A stretch of 64,000 nucleotides of DNA from Protula sp. h YS-2021 (Eukaryota; Annelida; Polychaeta; Sabellida; Serpulidae): assembly GCA_949752745.1 (NCBI GenBank), contig OX457031.1, positions 310,001 through 374,000 of the forward strand, written 5' to 3'. Below are positions 26,780-36,599 of this stretch, in pieces (position 1 is the stretch's first letter; every line of letters starts with the position of its first letter). The notes under the pieces are model-generated. The model was given only the letters and a program-made list of their open reading frames with translations. It was not told the DNA's origin and made no database searches. The translations under genes and the position numbers were made by a program.

Positions 26780-27174
26780 CACGCACACGCACACAAAGAG
26801 GCTGTTTGAAACTAAAAAACAATTTTTATTGTTGCTTCTCACATCAATACTTTTCCACTTAACTATAACCACAAATATTTTCATGCAATAAAATATAACA
26901 AGTTAGCGTTAAATGTAAAAAATAAAAAATTAAAAACAATTTAACGTTAAATGCAAATGCTAAAAGATAAACCAAAAACGTTAAACATAAGAGGTACACA
27001 AGATGAACTCGCAACACTATAAACACATAGAGTCTGTGATAAAATATATTAAACAATTTAACGTTAAAAAAAAATGCAACTGTCATTCACAAACTAATAA
27101 AATGTCTAAAGTTCACCAAAAACCCACACTATACACAGCGCTGATGTACCCCCCCCCCCAGTCCATGATGTTCA
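26780..27174. other. AT-rich noncoding region with AACGTTAA motifs
   Basis: Four related motifs built on CGTTAAA occur within 165 bp: 26906-26916, 26937-26954 (CAATTTAACGTTAAATGC), 26976-26987 and 27054-27068 (CAATTTAACGTTAAA). The core TTTAACGTTAAA is palindromic. This is the only sizeable noncoding gap in the right half of the element apart from the subterminal repeats. Iteron-like protein binding is possible. Confidence 0.5.
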
Positions 27175-27332
27175 CCAACACGTTGGCTCTCCGCAGTTGC
27201 ACTGGTAGCGATAAAATTGGTTCATGCTGAATGGCCTCTTCCTCTCCCCGCAGCGGCTCTCCTTTACCAGCACGTCGGCTCACCACAATCGCACTGGTAG
27301 CGATAAAATTTGTTCATGCTGAATGGCCTCTT
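27175..27332 (-). repeat. 92-bp-offset tandem duplication of a gene 3' end
   Basis: 27175-27240 and 27267-27332 are near-identical. Both encode on the - strand the same C-terminal peptide (RPFSMN-FYRYQC-CGEPTCW) followed by a stop. The outer copy is beyond the gene's stop codon. Confidence 0.85.
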
Positions 27333-27991
27333 CGAACATTTAAATGGGTGAAAGTTATAATAGTTGAAGTTCTTCAACGCTGCCCCGCACCACCAGCAAT
27401 CTAACAACGGCTCTGGTCCTGCCAAAAATGCGGTAAAGTTGTATGGCAGTAGCCCGCCGCAGGTCTTGCAACAATAATGTCGTGGAGCATCATGCTTGAC
27501 AGGGCAATTATGTAACTGTCCTTCATATTCTAGCAAGCAAAAGCACCTGAAGCACTCGGTCGTTAGCGTGACCATGCCGCGGCCTTTCTTCCACACCCTG
27601 AATCTGTGCGTCTTCTCCTCCTCCTCCACTGGTGGCGGTGGTGGTGCTACACTGGAAGGAAAGTTTAAACTTTCTTCTAAAGCATAGTTCATCTCAGCCT
27701 TTGCTTCAGCCTTTGCCTTCTTATCCATCAACGGCATCACAATCCTAACTACTTCATTCATATCAGTATTTCTAGTCGTTTTCTACTTTATGATTTTAGA
27801 ATATACATTTTTTATCTTACCTTGATTTTAACTTGTTCCATTTCTTCTAGTCACTGATTACTGACATGTTCTGACACAATGTAACCCGCTAAGGGTCGGT
27901 CGTGTCGTTAAACAAATCATTTAACTAACTAACTAACTTCATTCGCTTCGAAACGGCTCAGGTCATCTATGGCAATAGCTGGCGAGTTCAT
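27264..27991 (-). pseudogene. Cys-rich accessory gene interrupted by a LINE
   Basis: The distal part (27264-27761) is open: acidic/Ala-rich leader, polyproline, then at least 14 cysteines in CxxC-type pairs (ECFRCFC, YCCKTCGG, CWWCGAA, QCDCGEPTC), probably several zinc sites. The first 18-19 codons lie at 27936-27991 (ATG 27991), separated by a 176-bp LINE fragment with a 9-bp target duplication. The frame on both sides agrees when the insert is ignored. A TATA box (28044-28052) stands 53 bp before ATG 27991, the spacing seen for other element genes, supporting that start. An internal ATG at 27761 remains open. Function unknown. Confidence 0.7.
27751..27944 (+). mobile_element. 5'-truncated LINE 3' end (family B) nested in the Polinton
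   Basis: 27760-27935 matches the family B 3' UTR (compare 42110-42290), ending in the AACT tail. ACTTCATTC is duplicated at 27751-27759 and 27936-27944. It begins only a few bases before the LINE ORF2 stop. The insertion postdates the Polinton. Confidence 0.9.
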
Positions 27992-28043
27992 CTTGTGTAC
28001 CTCTTTGTGTGTACCTCTGGTGGCTACACTGACAACAGCCTCA

Positions 28044-28052
28044 CTTATATAT
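28044..28052 (-). promoter_or_regulatory. TATA box of the interrupted Cys-rich gene
   Basis: ATATATAAG on the - strand, 53 bp before ATG 27991. Confidence 0.65.
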
Positions 28053-28059
28053 GAGTTCT

Positions 28060-28315
28060 GGGGGAGGGGTGGGGGGGGGGGGGGGTGGTCGGCAACACAG
28101 ATTCTTGGGGAGGGGTGGGGGGGGGGGTGGTCGACAACACAGATTCTTGGGGAGGGGTGGTCGACGGGGATTCTTGGGGAGGGGTGGGGGGGGGTGGTCG
28201 ACAACACAGATTCTTGGGGAGGGGTGGGGGGGGGGTGGTCTGACGTTTCACACATTTCGTCATCTCCGCCTGCATTTGCCTGCATTTGCCTGCATTGCCT
28301 GAATTGCCTGCAGAG
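28060..28315. repeat. G-rich minisatellite and TGCATTTGCC repeats
   Basis: About five units of ATTCTTGGGGAGGGGTGGGG with GTGGTCGACAACACAG spacers (28060-28243), the inverse of the C-rich units at 11188-11290. Then four or five short CCTGCATTTG/CCTGAATTG units (28268-28312). Confidence 0.85.
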
Positions 28316-28412
28316 CTTTCGAACTTTTCCAGAGTACGGACGTGCTTTGCAATGGATGCAACAATGCGGCACCCGTCTCCGCACCCGTCTCGGCACGGCG
28401 CACGGCGCACGC

Positions 28413-28698
28413 CACACACACCCTTTCACTCGAGACGTCTCGGCTTTTTTTCACAAGCCCCTACCATTGTACAACCTTTCGCAATCCTTCCACCGGAAAC
28501 ACACTTTTCGCTCGCAATCGCTCGCAATCGCAATCCTTGCATCATATGACGTTTTCTTTCGTCACACTCTATCGTACCGTCTCTTACAACAATGTGGGGC
28601 AGAACTCAATGTGGGGCAGAACTCTTATTTACAATGTGGGGCAGAACTCTAAGAGTTCTACCCCAAAAGTGGGGTAGAACTCTTATTTACACCCTACT
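28413..28698 (-). repeat. Right terminal inverted repeat
   Basis: 286 bp, reverse complement of 8175-8483 except for one 23-bp gap. Ends CACCCTACT. Confidence 0.95.
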
Positions 28699-28704
28699 CC
28701 GCAT
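28699..28704. repeat. Target site duplication, right copy
   Basis: CCGCAT, identical to 8169-8174. Confidence 0.93.
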
Positions 28705-28884
28705 GTAAGGATCCGTATTAAAAATGGACTCCTCGAGTCCAGAATCTGAACTGCAATCTCCCCAACTGAAATTTTCCCCATCGTCCACCTCGACGGGTGC
28801 CCTTGCTACATAACTCCGCACCCATTCGTTACAGAGGATGAACAACAACACGCACGCCTCAGTCGTATTCATAGTATAAGGCAT
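28699..28884 (-). pseudogene. Host ORF, 5' part, cut off by the Polinton
   Basis: From ATG 28884 on the - strand: MPYTMNTTEACVLLFILCNE, then an acidic part (EVDDGENFSWGDCSSDSGLE) running into the target site. The codon phase at CCGCAT continues at 8168 into 22 more codons and a stop. The hydrophobic start could be a signal or membrane segment. The gene family is not recognised. Its frame would be open across the empty site, which confirms the element boundaries. Confidence 0.5.
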
Positions 28885-28914
28885 CCGTATTAAAATATTC
28901 CACCAGGTTTCCAC

Positions 28915-29599
28915 ACTATAATCACCAATAAGTCTTTTTTTTCAGTGTTTTATGTTGAGCGTTGCCTATCTTTCTCAAATACCCTTTTTCGTCCTTTTAG
29001 CTCTTTCCTCCTGTGGACCTCTAACATTTCCCATATTTCTCTTCTTTTCCTTATCCTTTCCCCGCACTTAGCCCTACTTAGGTTTAACGGGTCACTTTCT
29101 CTCCTCATTAGCTGTATGTCACGTCCATTCTTAGAGGTCACACACTAATCTCTCCCTGATTACTTTCCGCTCTTGCATTTGGTCCCGTATTTGTCTTGTT
29201 CTCCATTTATATTTTTCGCTTTTCCCTCAGATAAAGCTTTATATTCTGAGTTCTGTTAACCGCAATTGTATACTTTTGCTTATTATTTAGGTTGGTATTG
29301 TACATGTTGTTAGCAAAAATTATCCTGTTAACTTTGCACCTCTACTTTTGATTTTCTCCTTTTGCCCGGAGGCAAAAATTTGAAACTTCAGGTGTCTACA
29401 GCCGTTTAGACGAAGAATAATTTCTAAATTTTTATTAACTGAGAAAAGCAGGTTTTAATTGATTTTGTTAATTAACTAAGAGTTTATTAATTTGTAATAT
29501 GAATTTTATACGCGTAATGTTAATAACGAAAAACTATTTCCCCTTAAGGGAAAAAGCAAAGCATCCTTTTGATAAATCATGATCACGGTTCCATTTGAT
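28915..29599. other. Unassigned flank
   Basis: No gene recognised; AT-rich, pyrimidine-rich on the + strand around 28960-29240. Confidence 0.5.
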
Positions 29600-30090
29600 T
29601 TGGTCCAAACAATAAATAAAATTAAAATGCGAATTTAGAAAGGTAAAACAAATTGATTTTTTTTATTTATTTATTTTTTTAATAATAAACATCTTGCCTC
29701 ATAGAAATAATCATAAGAACAATCTTGAGTAGCCTGTGGTATATGCTTTTCGGCAACCAAATGACTCGTTCCATCTGACCAATGAAGAAAATAGTATGGT
29801 CCCTACCTTCCCAATACTTTTTGTATCATTGTACTATTATTCTGTTCGTCCTTTCGCGGCGGTATTTTTTTTGTTTTTTGCTCCAGTTGTACAGGTGTAT
29901 TTTACTGCTCGATTCAGGTATGTTTGCCAGAGGCTCATCGAGATCTGTACTTTCCGTCAGCAAAGCCCAGTCCTGTGGTAATTCATATGCGGGATCCCTA
30001 AGATATGTCCTTTTAAGCCTTTTAAGTTGTTTATTGTCAGATAGTCTTGCTAGCTTAACACGTCGGCTATCTACAATGCCTGAAATAACC
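29600..30090 (-). mobile_element. Second Gypsy-type fragment
   Basis: Matches 3985-4920 of the left flank, lacking an internal stretch equivalent to about 4115-4505. Encodes the same C-terminal region after integrase (IVDSRRVKLARLSDNK, LKRTYLRDPAYELPQDW) with frame breaks. An (AT)n run replaces the upstream part. Confidence 0.75.

Positions 30091-30092
<2 letters not shown>

Positions 30093-30134
<42 letters not shown>
30093..30134. repeat. (AT)n microsatellite
   Basis: About 21 TA units at the broken edge of the Gypsy-type fragment. Confidence 0.95.
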
Positions 30135-30138
<4 letters not shown>

Positions 30139-30527
30139 AAGGCTCTTAAACTTATTTGTGTCTCAGGTGAATGAAATATTTGTATGGTGTATGTATGTCT
30201 GAGGTGTCTCTGAAATATAAAATACATGTCATTTAGTATTATGTTTAAGTAAACTTAAAATGATTCAATGTCTTGTAGCTATCTGCATCGTTATAGGTTG
30301 ATTCACGGGTGCACTTTAAGTAAGGTACATGCTTAATTAACAACATTCATTCTCGGCTATTTGCATTGCTATTTGTTCATTCATTGGTAATTAAGAAGTT
30401 ACATATTTTTAAGGGTAATGATGCAGTGTAATACTTACACTTCATTATCTGCCTGTTCCGAACTAAATTTTGAAATATTCATTTGTCTTTCTCCTACCCG
30501 GAAGTGGGTGAAGACGCAGCTCGACCA

Positions 30528-30652
30528 GTAGATTGTACACTGTTTTTAATATCTAACGCACATTTTTAACGTTTTATCCGCAATGAACCTATGAAAACAC
30601 AATATGACCCGCAAAGGGTTGGCTGTGTCGTTAAAAAGCCATATAACTAAGT
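30528..30652 (+). mobile_element. LINE 3' UTR fragment, family D
   Basis: Matches 57600-57720: ends ATATGACCCGCAAAGGGTTGG, then GTGTCGTTAAAAAG and an AACTAAG tail. It abuts a splice donor at 30660. Confidence 0.75.
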
Positions 30653-30659
30653 AACTTAC

Positions 30660-30790
30660 CTCGGTTAATCCGTCCTCTATGAGTCTCTGGGCGAAGTTCG
30701 ACAGGTCCTCCATATCTGCTGGCATCAACATCACTTCCGGGGCGGCTTTTAGAGCAAAACTGCGTTTCTGGGCACGTGCGCTCATATATT
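30660..30790 (-). other. Host-like exon
   Basis: Open - strand stretch MSARAQKRSFALKAAPEVML, then PADMEDLSNFAQRLIEDGLT, ending exactly at GAG|GTAAGTTAC. Protein-like composition and a strong donor make it a probable exon. Gene not recognised. Confidence 0.45.
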
Positions 30791-30849
30791 TGATACGCGT
30801 TTCCTTGTTTGTATTTTTTTTTTTTTTTTTAATTATTATTATTATTTTT

Positions 30850-31086
30850 TTTTTTTACAATTGCAATATCAACATCGTTATGGATATGTTCGTTGTCAAA
30901 CCAGTTCATATCCAGTCTTGGTGCACTCGTGCAGGAATATACTGCGATTTCTGGCCGCATCCGAATGCATGTTCGGCAAGAAAAATGGCTGGCTTCTGCC
31001 ACATTATAACCTAGGTTAAAGCCCTGATGAAATGCGCCTGGGAAAGTAGGAACAAATTCACTAGGCCTTTGTTTGACCCTTACCAC
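30850..31086 (-). other. Host-like exon block
   Basis: Open - strand stretch GYNVAEASHFSCRTCIRMRP, then EIAVYSCTSAPRLDMNWFDN. A sequence very similar to the 30905-30975 part occurs at 63915-63975, so it belongs to a duplicated family. Confidence 0.4.
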
Positions 31087-31502
31087 CGAAACCTGTAACC
31101 CTTGCCAAACCCGAGGGTCTACAATGACGTTTTATGCCGTACAAAATATGCGCAGTGTTCAAAATCATCGGAGAATTTTTTTGCACATTATGCTTTGATT
31201 GTGGATTCGAATTGGGTCGACAACCCGTACCACACCTTCGGAGCTCCTAAATTCAAATAGTTTATTGGAAGGAGGTTAAAATCCTCGGTTTGTAAGGGAA
31301 ACGTTGAAAAACGTGAACCGAAATAAACATATCCACACGTTATTCCCGAATTTTGTTGGGTATCTTTGTATGTATCGGTCCCCTAACCTGTGATAGGTTA
31401 AAATTTTGACAGGAGCTGCCGAAGTATATTCCGGTGTTATCGGTCCCGTAGTGCATTTCCGGTTCCGAGTGCATTGTTTTCCAATACTGAACATGGTAGC
31501 TG
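31087..31502. other. Unassigned sequence
   Basis: No gene supported. Confidence 0.4.
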
Positions 31503-31939
31503 TCTGAGGTGTCTCTGAAATATCAAATGTATGTCATTTAGCATTATGTTTTAAGTAAACTTAAAAAGGATTCAATGTCTTGTAGCTATCTGCATCGTTA
31601 TAGGTTGATTCACTGGTGCACTTTAAGTAAGGTACATGCTTACTTAAAAACATTATTTGCTATTTATTTGTACATTTATATGTTCATTCATTGGTAATTA
31701 AGAAGTTACATATTTTTTTAAGGGTAGTGTAATACTTACACTTCATTATCTGTGTGTTCCGACCTAATCTTTGAAACGGCCATTTGTCTTTCTCCTACCT
31801 GGAATTGGGTGAAGGCGCAGCTCAAATTCGACCTCAAAACGTTGAGTTGTGGCATTTATTCGTGTATGCTTCGACCAGGGTGTGGTATTCGCACTCCAGT
31901 CTTCTGGTGGTATGAGTTTGACTACCTCGGCCGCAGTAA

Positions 31940-32110
31940 AGGGCAAATGGCAACAGTATTGGAATGAACAGATCAACAATAAACTGCATCAATTTAACCC
32001 GGTTGTGGGACGTAAATAACAATACTTAAACACTGTTCGGGATGACATGGTAATACGTAGAGCCTGGATAGGGCATACCTACACCACACATAAACACCTG
32101 CTTCGAGGTG
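31940..32110 (+). mobile_element. LINE ORF2 C-terminal fragment
   Basis: Resembles 46330-46500 (WQQYWNEQINNKLHQFNPVV, then a broken frame). Directly abuts the next LINE copy at about 32110. Confidence 0.7.
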
Positions 32111-33284
32111 AACTATCCAAATTCCCAAAAGAACAAACTAACCCCTATGTGTTCCGATCGAAGTTCGCAGAACTTAAGGAAGTTTACCAAGACTACCATT
32201 TTATCTATACTGATGGTTATAAACTTGATGACAAAGCTGCGGCATCAATTGTCACATAGAACAATATTTTGAAAACCAGCCTGCCAGATGGGTCATCAGT
32301 TTTCACTGCCGAAGTCAGAGCTCTCCAGCTAGGAATGCAAATTGTCAAAATTATTCGTTACAAAAAAATTATGTTTTGCGTTGACTCCATGTCAGTACTA
32401 GAATCAATAGAAAACTTGAAAATATCAAATCCTGTGATCTTGGACCTAGTAGAAAAACATGACGAAGCTGTAAGGGCGGGAAAGGTAATACGGTTTTGTT
32501 GGGTTCCAAGCCACGTAGGAATCCCAGGCAACGAAGCAGCTGATAAAACTGCTAAAGAGGCCCTAGATATTCAAAATTATGAATTTCTCATCCCATCGTC
32601 AGATTACAAAGTGCATATTTCTAGATATGTAAAGGGCAAATGGCAACAGTAGTGGAATGAACAGATCAACAATAAACTGTATCAAATTAATCCGGTTGTG
32701 GGACGCAAATTACCATCCCTAAACATTGTTGGGGATGACATGGTAATACATAGAGCCAGAATAGGGCATACCTATATACCTGCTCCGAGGCGAACTGCTA
32801 CCCATATGTCCGGGTTGCCAAGAGAGATATACAGTAAGACATATTTTGATAAACTGCATAGACTTGCAAGACATTCGTTCCCGTTATTTTAGTGTCAGTT
32901 CTATGACCGTTCTATGACCGAGTGTAAAAAAATAAAACCGTCTAAAAGAAACAAACCTGTATCAGCATTTTTAGTATTTATATTATTTGCTTTTATTGTA
33001 CAGATATGCTTTAAGATTGTACACTGCTTTAATATCCAACGCACATTTTTAATCTTTTATCTGTTATGAACCTGTGAAAAGAAATCAACCTCTATCAGTA
33101 TTTCTAGTCGCTGTTTTATTCTCTGATTTTAGAATATACACGGTTTTGACTTACCCCTATTTTAACTTGTAATATTGTCTTCTAGTCACTGATTATTGAC
33201 ATGTTTTGACACAATGTAACCCGCTAAGGGTCGGCTGTGTCGTTAAACAAATCATTAAACTAACTAACTAACTAACTAACTAAC
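32111..33284 (+). mobile_element. LINE RNase H end and 3' UTRs
   Basis: The RNase H part is recognisable: YTDGYKLDDKAAASIV, AEVRALQLGMQ, CVDSMSVLES, WVPSHVGIPGNEAADK. Interrupted by stops (32257-32259 TAG, 32650). After 32895 come two 3' UTR pieces, the second of family B, with an AACT tail near 33255-33283. Confidence 0.8.
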
Positions 33285-34715
33285 TCGAGGCGAACTGCCG
33301 CCCGAATGTCCAGGTTGCCAAGAGAGGTATACAGTGAAACATATTGCGGTTTTCTTTGACTTGGAAAAGGCCTATGACACAGCATGGAAACATGGAGTAC
33401 TACAAGACCTCTTTGACTTGGAGCTGCGAGGCCCCCTTGTGGCTGTGTTCTCAGACTACTTCGAACAAGAGGAAGGTTTCCCCCAGGGATCCATCCTTTC
33501 CGTTCTTCTGTTCCTGATAAAGATAAATAGCGTCCGACATAACATAAAACAGGGGTAGATAGCTCACTCTTTGTTGACGATTTTGCAATATCTTACAGAG
33601 GCAGGAATATGAATCTAATACAGCGACGCTTACAGCAGAACATACACTCACTGCAAACATGGGCTAACCAAAACGGTTTTAAATTTTCACAAACTAAAAC
33701 AGTCTGCATGCATTTGTGCAATAAATGCTGAAGAGTTCAAAGTTAGGTTTGCTGAGATAAAGGAAACCTACCCTCACCATCATTTCATATACACGGATGG
33801 ATCTAAGCTCGATAACAAAGTTGCTGCCTCAATAGTTACAAAATCAAATACCCTCAAAACAAGATTATCAAATGGCTCATCCATCTTTTCCGCGGAGGTT
33901 CGGGCACTCCAACTAGCCATGGAAATTATCAAGATTAGTAGGTACAAAAAATTCGTTATCTGTGTCGATTCCTTATCGGTCTTACAGTCACTAGAAAATC
34001 TGCAAGTGTCGAACACAATGATTCTAGACCTAATAGAACGTTACGAAAGGGCAGTCAAACAAGACAAATCCCTAGTATTTTGCTGGGTGCCAAACCACGT
34101 GGGCATACCGGGTAATGAAGCTGCGGACCAGGCAGCAAAAGAGGCGCTAAACTACAACATATCCGACCTTCTCATACCATACTCCGATTTTAAACCCCAT
34201 ATTACAAGTTATGTAAAAAAACCTTTGGCAAAAAAAAATGGAACGAACAAAGAAATAACAAACTCTTTCAAATCCAACCAACAGTTGGACAAAAACACCT
34301 AGCTCTTGGCAGTATTCGCGACACAACGGTTATGCATAGAGTTCGAATCGGGCACACATACATCACCCACGGATATCTTTTGAGAGGCGATGCTCCTCCA
34401 CAATGTATTGGTTGTCAAGAACGTTTGACTGCAAAACATATTCTACTCAACTGCGTAGATTTTCAGAACATTCGTTCACGCTACTACAGTGTGAATTCCA
34501 TGAAAGACCTTTTTACAAAGGTAGCACCAAGCAAAATTATTTCTTTTCTGAAAGAAATACACTTGTACAGCAAGATTTAAATTGAATTTAGTTGATTTTA
34601 GATGTATACATTACTTGTTTTGTCTATTTTAATTGATTTTAATTTCAACCGAGTCTTCCTATAGCAACAGAACTGACACAATATGACCCTAACGGGTTGC
34701 TAGTGTCGTTAAACA

Positions 34716-34742
<27 letters not shown>
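33285..34742 (+). mobile_element. Composite LINE: RT fragment and RNase H end with ATCA tail
   Basis: 33285-33345 is a family D zinc-motif scrap. 33345-33720 is reverse transcriptase (FFDLEKAYDTAWKHGVLQDL, EEGFPQGSILSVLLF, then FVDD in a shifted frame near 33570). 33725-34580 is RNase H and the C-terminal zinc motif, broken near 34215. The 3' tail is (ATCA)n to 34742. Confidence 0.8.
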
Positions 34743-34745
<3 letters not shown>

Positions 34746-34747
<2 letters not shown>

Positions 34748-35430
34748 TATTTGTAATTTATGTGTTTTTATTTCGCACTACCTTCACCTTCATACCGCTG
34801 TAGGTGAATGCCATGAGGCATATATGAAGCTAAAGTGTCCATGCCTGCCCATAGGCCGCTTCTTCCTCCCGAACGAATTTAACCATTTCTTCTCACAACC
34901 CTTGACTTTTCATAATCGAAAGTTGTGCTTCGGTGACGTCGAAGGATGACTATAAAATCTGAAAATTGTTCGATAATAGAATGTGTAATAAAGCAATATT
35001 TTACAATGTGTAGGCATTATTAAAAAACTGCAAAATTATATACATTTTAAAGGTAATTACTTATACAGCCTCGTTGCGCAAAGCTGTCTGCTGTTTGCAA
35101 AGGCGTCCTCTACGAAACCGCTTTAGGGGACAGGACTGCAAAACTAAAATTGTTACATGAATTATAAATGATGCTTATAAAGTTTCAAACTACTCGTATA
35201 ATTTAATACGTAACATAAAATAGCCATTTATAATATTACAACTTAATGAAAAGGTACAGCTTTATATTTTATAATTTTAGTTAAACACGGGAGGGCCTCA
35301 TATGCATGTACTCTTAGCCTCTCAGATCTTTATTAATAGAATATATAAATCCTTGCGAACCTGTTATTTACAAACTACTTAATTCTCTGTTTAAATAGTA
35401 AAATTGTGTTTATAAACATAGCAAAAATGT
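34746..35430 (-). repeat. Segmental duplication, copy 1
   Basis: Homologous in the same orientation to about 60590-61190. Includes an exon-like - strand block (EAQLSIMK region at about 34880-34945) more decayed than in the other copy. Confidence 0.7.
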
Positions 35431-35479
35431 ATTTACCTCATTTTGCTGTCTAAAACACCAAATTGTCATACAGAAATTC

Positions 35480-35872
35480 CTTACATACATCACCCACAGA
35501 TATCTTTTGAGAGGCGATGCGCCGCCAGAATGTATTGGTTGTCAAGAACGTTTCACTGTAAAACATATTCTACTCAATTGTGCAGATTTTCAGAACATTC
35601 GTTCACGCTTCTGCAGTGTGAATTCCATGAAAGACCTTTTTACAAAAGTAACACCAAGCAAAATTATTTATTTTTTGAAAGAAATACACCTGTACAGCAA
35701 GTTTTAAATTAACTTAGTTGGTTTTAGATTATACACTACTTTTTTGTCTATTTTAAGTGATCTTAGTTTTAACTGAGTTTTCCAATAGCAACAGAACTGA
35801 CACAATATGATCCTAACGGGTTGCTGGTGTCGTTAACCCAATCAATCAATCAATCAATCCTTAAATGCTGTA
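35480..35872 (+). mobile_element. 5'-truncated LINE with ATCA tail
   Basis: Zinc-motif end of ORF2 (CIGCQERFTVKHILLNC) and 3' UTR, very similar to 34360-34742. Confidence 0.85.
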
Positions 35873-35963
35873 TAAATTTTGGTTAATTTTTATTTTGAAA
35901 TTTGGAACTTACAAACGTTTTAGCAATAACTGATACCTTCTAATATAATGTTCTTATTGTGTT

Positions 35964-36425
35964 TTAACCATTTAACCACGGACATTCCTGAAGAGCCTCC
36001 TTCATCCTGTCCCCGTAGCCGTACAGGAGCTCTTCGTTCTTAGAAGTGTCCCTTATGGCTTTTAAGCCATCACGGGACGGCCTAACATCTTGTATATTTA
36101 GAGGAGCGAGATTTGCAGACCTTCTGCCGTGATTTACTAGGCGTCCGAGGCTTCCATCTTCCTCAGAGGCGTTGATGGCGTAGTCCTTTCCTAGCACCAT
36201 AACTTTGGTGCTGTCGGGCCAGAATCGGAATGATTTTTTGCCCATCAAGATACCCTTATATTCGAGGACGAATTCACCTCGTTTCGAGTGTCTTGCCGCC
36301 TTTACACCCAAGCCCTTTTCGACCCTGGCATCGAAAGGCTGCGCATTTGATCGCTCGTGATTAGCAAACAGTTGCTGAAGCTGGCTCATAGGCTTGGATG
36401 AGCCCCGGTTTGGTCTTGTTGTCTG
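35964..36425 (-). CDS. KMT5A-like SET domain exon 1
   Basis: 141-codon open frame to TAA at 35964, extending upstream to an acceptor (TATCAG at 36426). SET motifs: GLGVKAARHSKRGEFVLEY, GSLGRLVNHGRRSANL (the NH motif) and EELLYGYGDRMKEAL, ending CPWLNG as in H4K20 methyltransferases. In that family SET enzymes transfer methyl to histone H4 Lys20. The usual YDYGD is YGYGD here, so activity is uncertain. Upstream exons could not be assigned securely. Intact frame in a repeat-rich setting suggests a member of a multicopy family. Confidence 0.7.
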   Translation of the reverse strand, partial: QTTRPNRGSSKPMSQLQQLFANHERSNAQPFDARVEKGLGVKAARHSKRGEFVLEYKGILMGKKSFRFWPDSTKVMVLGKDYAINASEEDGSLGRLVNHGRRSANLAPLNIQDVRPSRDGLKAIRDTSKNEELLYGYGDRMKEALQECPWLNG

Positions 36426-36599
36426 ATAAATAAACGTACGAATTAAAGTACTGTGTAAAGAAATTTATGTACAACTGAAATTACTGTGTAAAAAAATTTC
36501 ATGCATCACCAACATACTCTTTTTTTCTTAAATAAATAATCGAAAGGTCTATCTATACTTTTACAAAAAAAGTTTCGCATGCGAAATTGAAGAAGTAGG

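Larger units (their letters stand above)
8175..28698 (+). mobile_element. Polinton/Maverick (adintovirus-like) element
   Basis: A 20,524-bp element bounded by near-identical terminal inverted repeats and a 6-bp target duplication. Gene content is diagnostic: rve integrase with chromodomain, packaging ATPase, penton and double-jelly-roll capsid proteins, adenain-like protease, protein-primed PolB. The two TIRs differ mainly by a 23-bp length change in a G-rich repeat, and all core frames except PolB are open, so integration appears recent. Accessory genes cluster at both ends and between the left modules and the integrase. It is an integrated virus-like element with visible lesions in four genes. 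Confidence 0.97.
30206..31830. repeat. Local direct duplication, two copies
   Basis: 30206-30530 and 31503-31830 are clearly homologous (GAGGTGTCTCTGAAATAT, TAGCTATCTGCATCGTTATAG, TTTGTCTTTCTCCTACC). The interval between holds the exon-like blocks at 30660-30790 and 30850-31086. Confidence 0.75.

Noticed and set aside
28045..28454. Polyproline ORFs near the right TIR
   Set aside because: Read-through of the G-rich minisatellite; no TATA at the right distance and no domain.
3985..30090. The two Gypsy fragments as LTRs of one element flanking the Polinton
   Set aside because: Both copies cover the same internal integrase-side coding region rather than LTRs, and the Polinton has its own TSD in a different host ORF.
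29826..30227. Host gene around the (AT)n run
   Set aside because: The coding-like parts are the Gypsy fragment; the rest is dinucleotide repeat translation.
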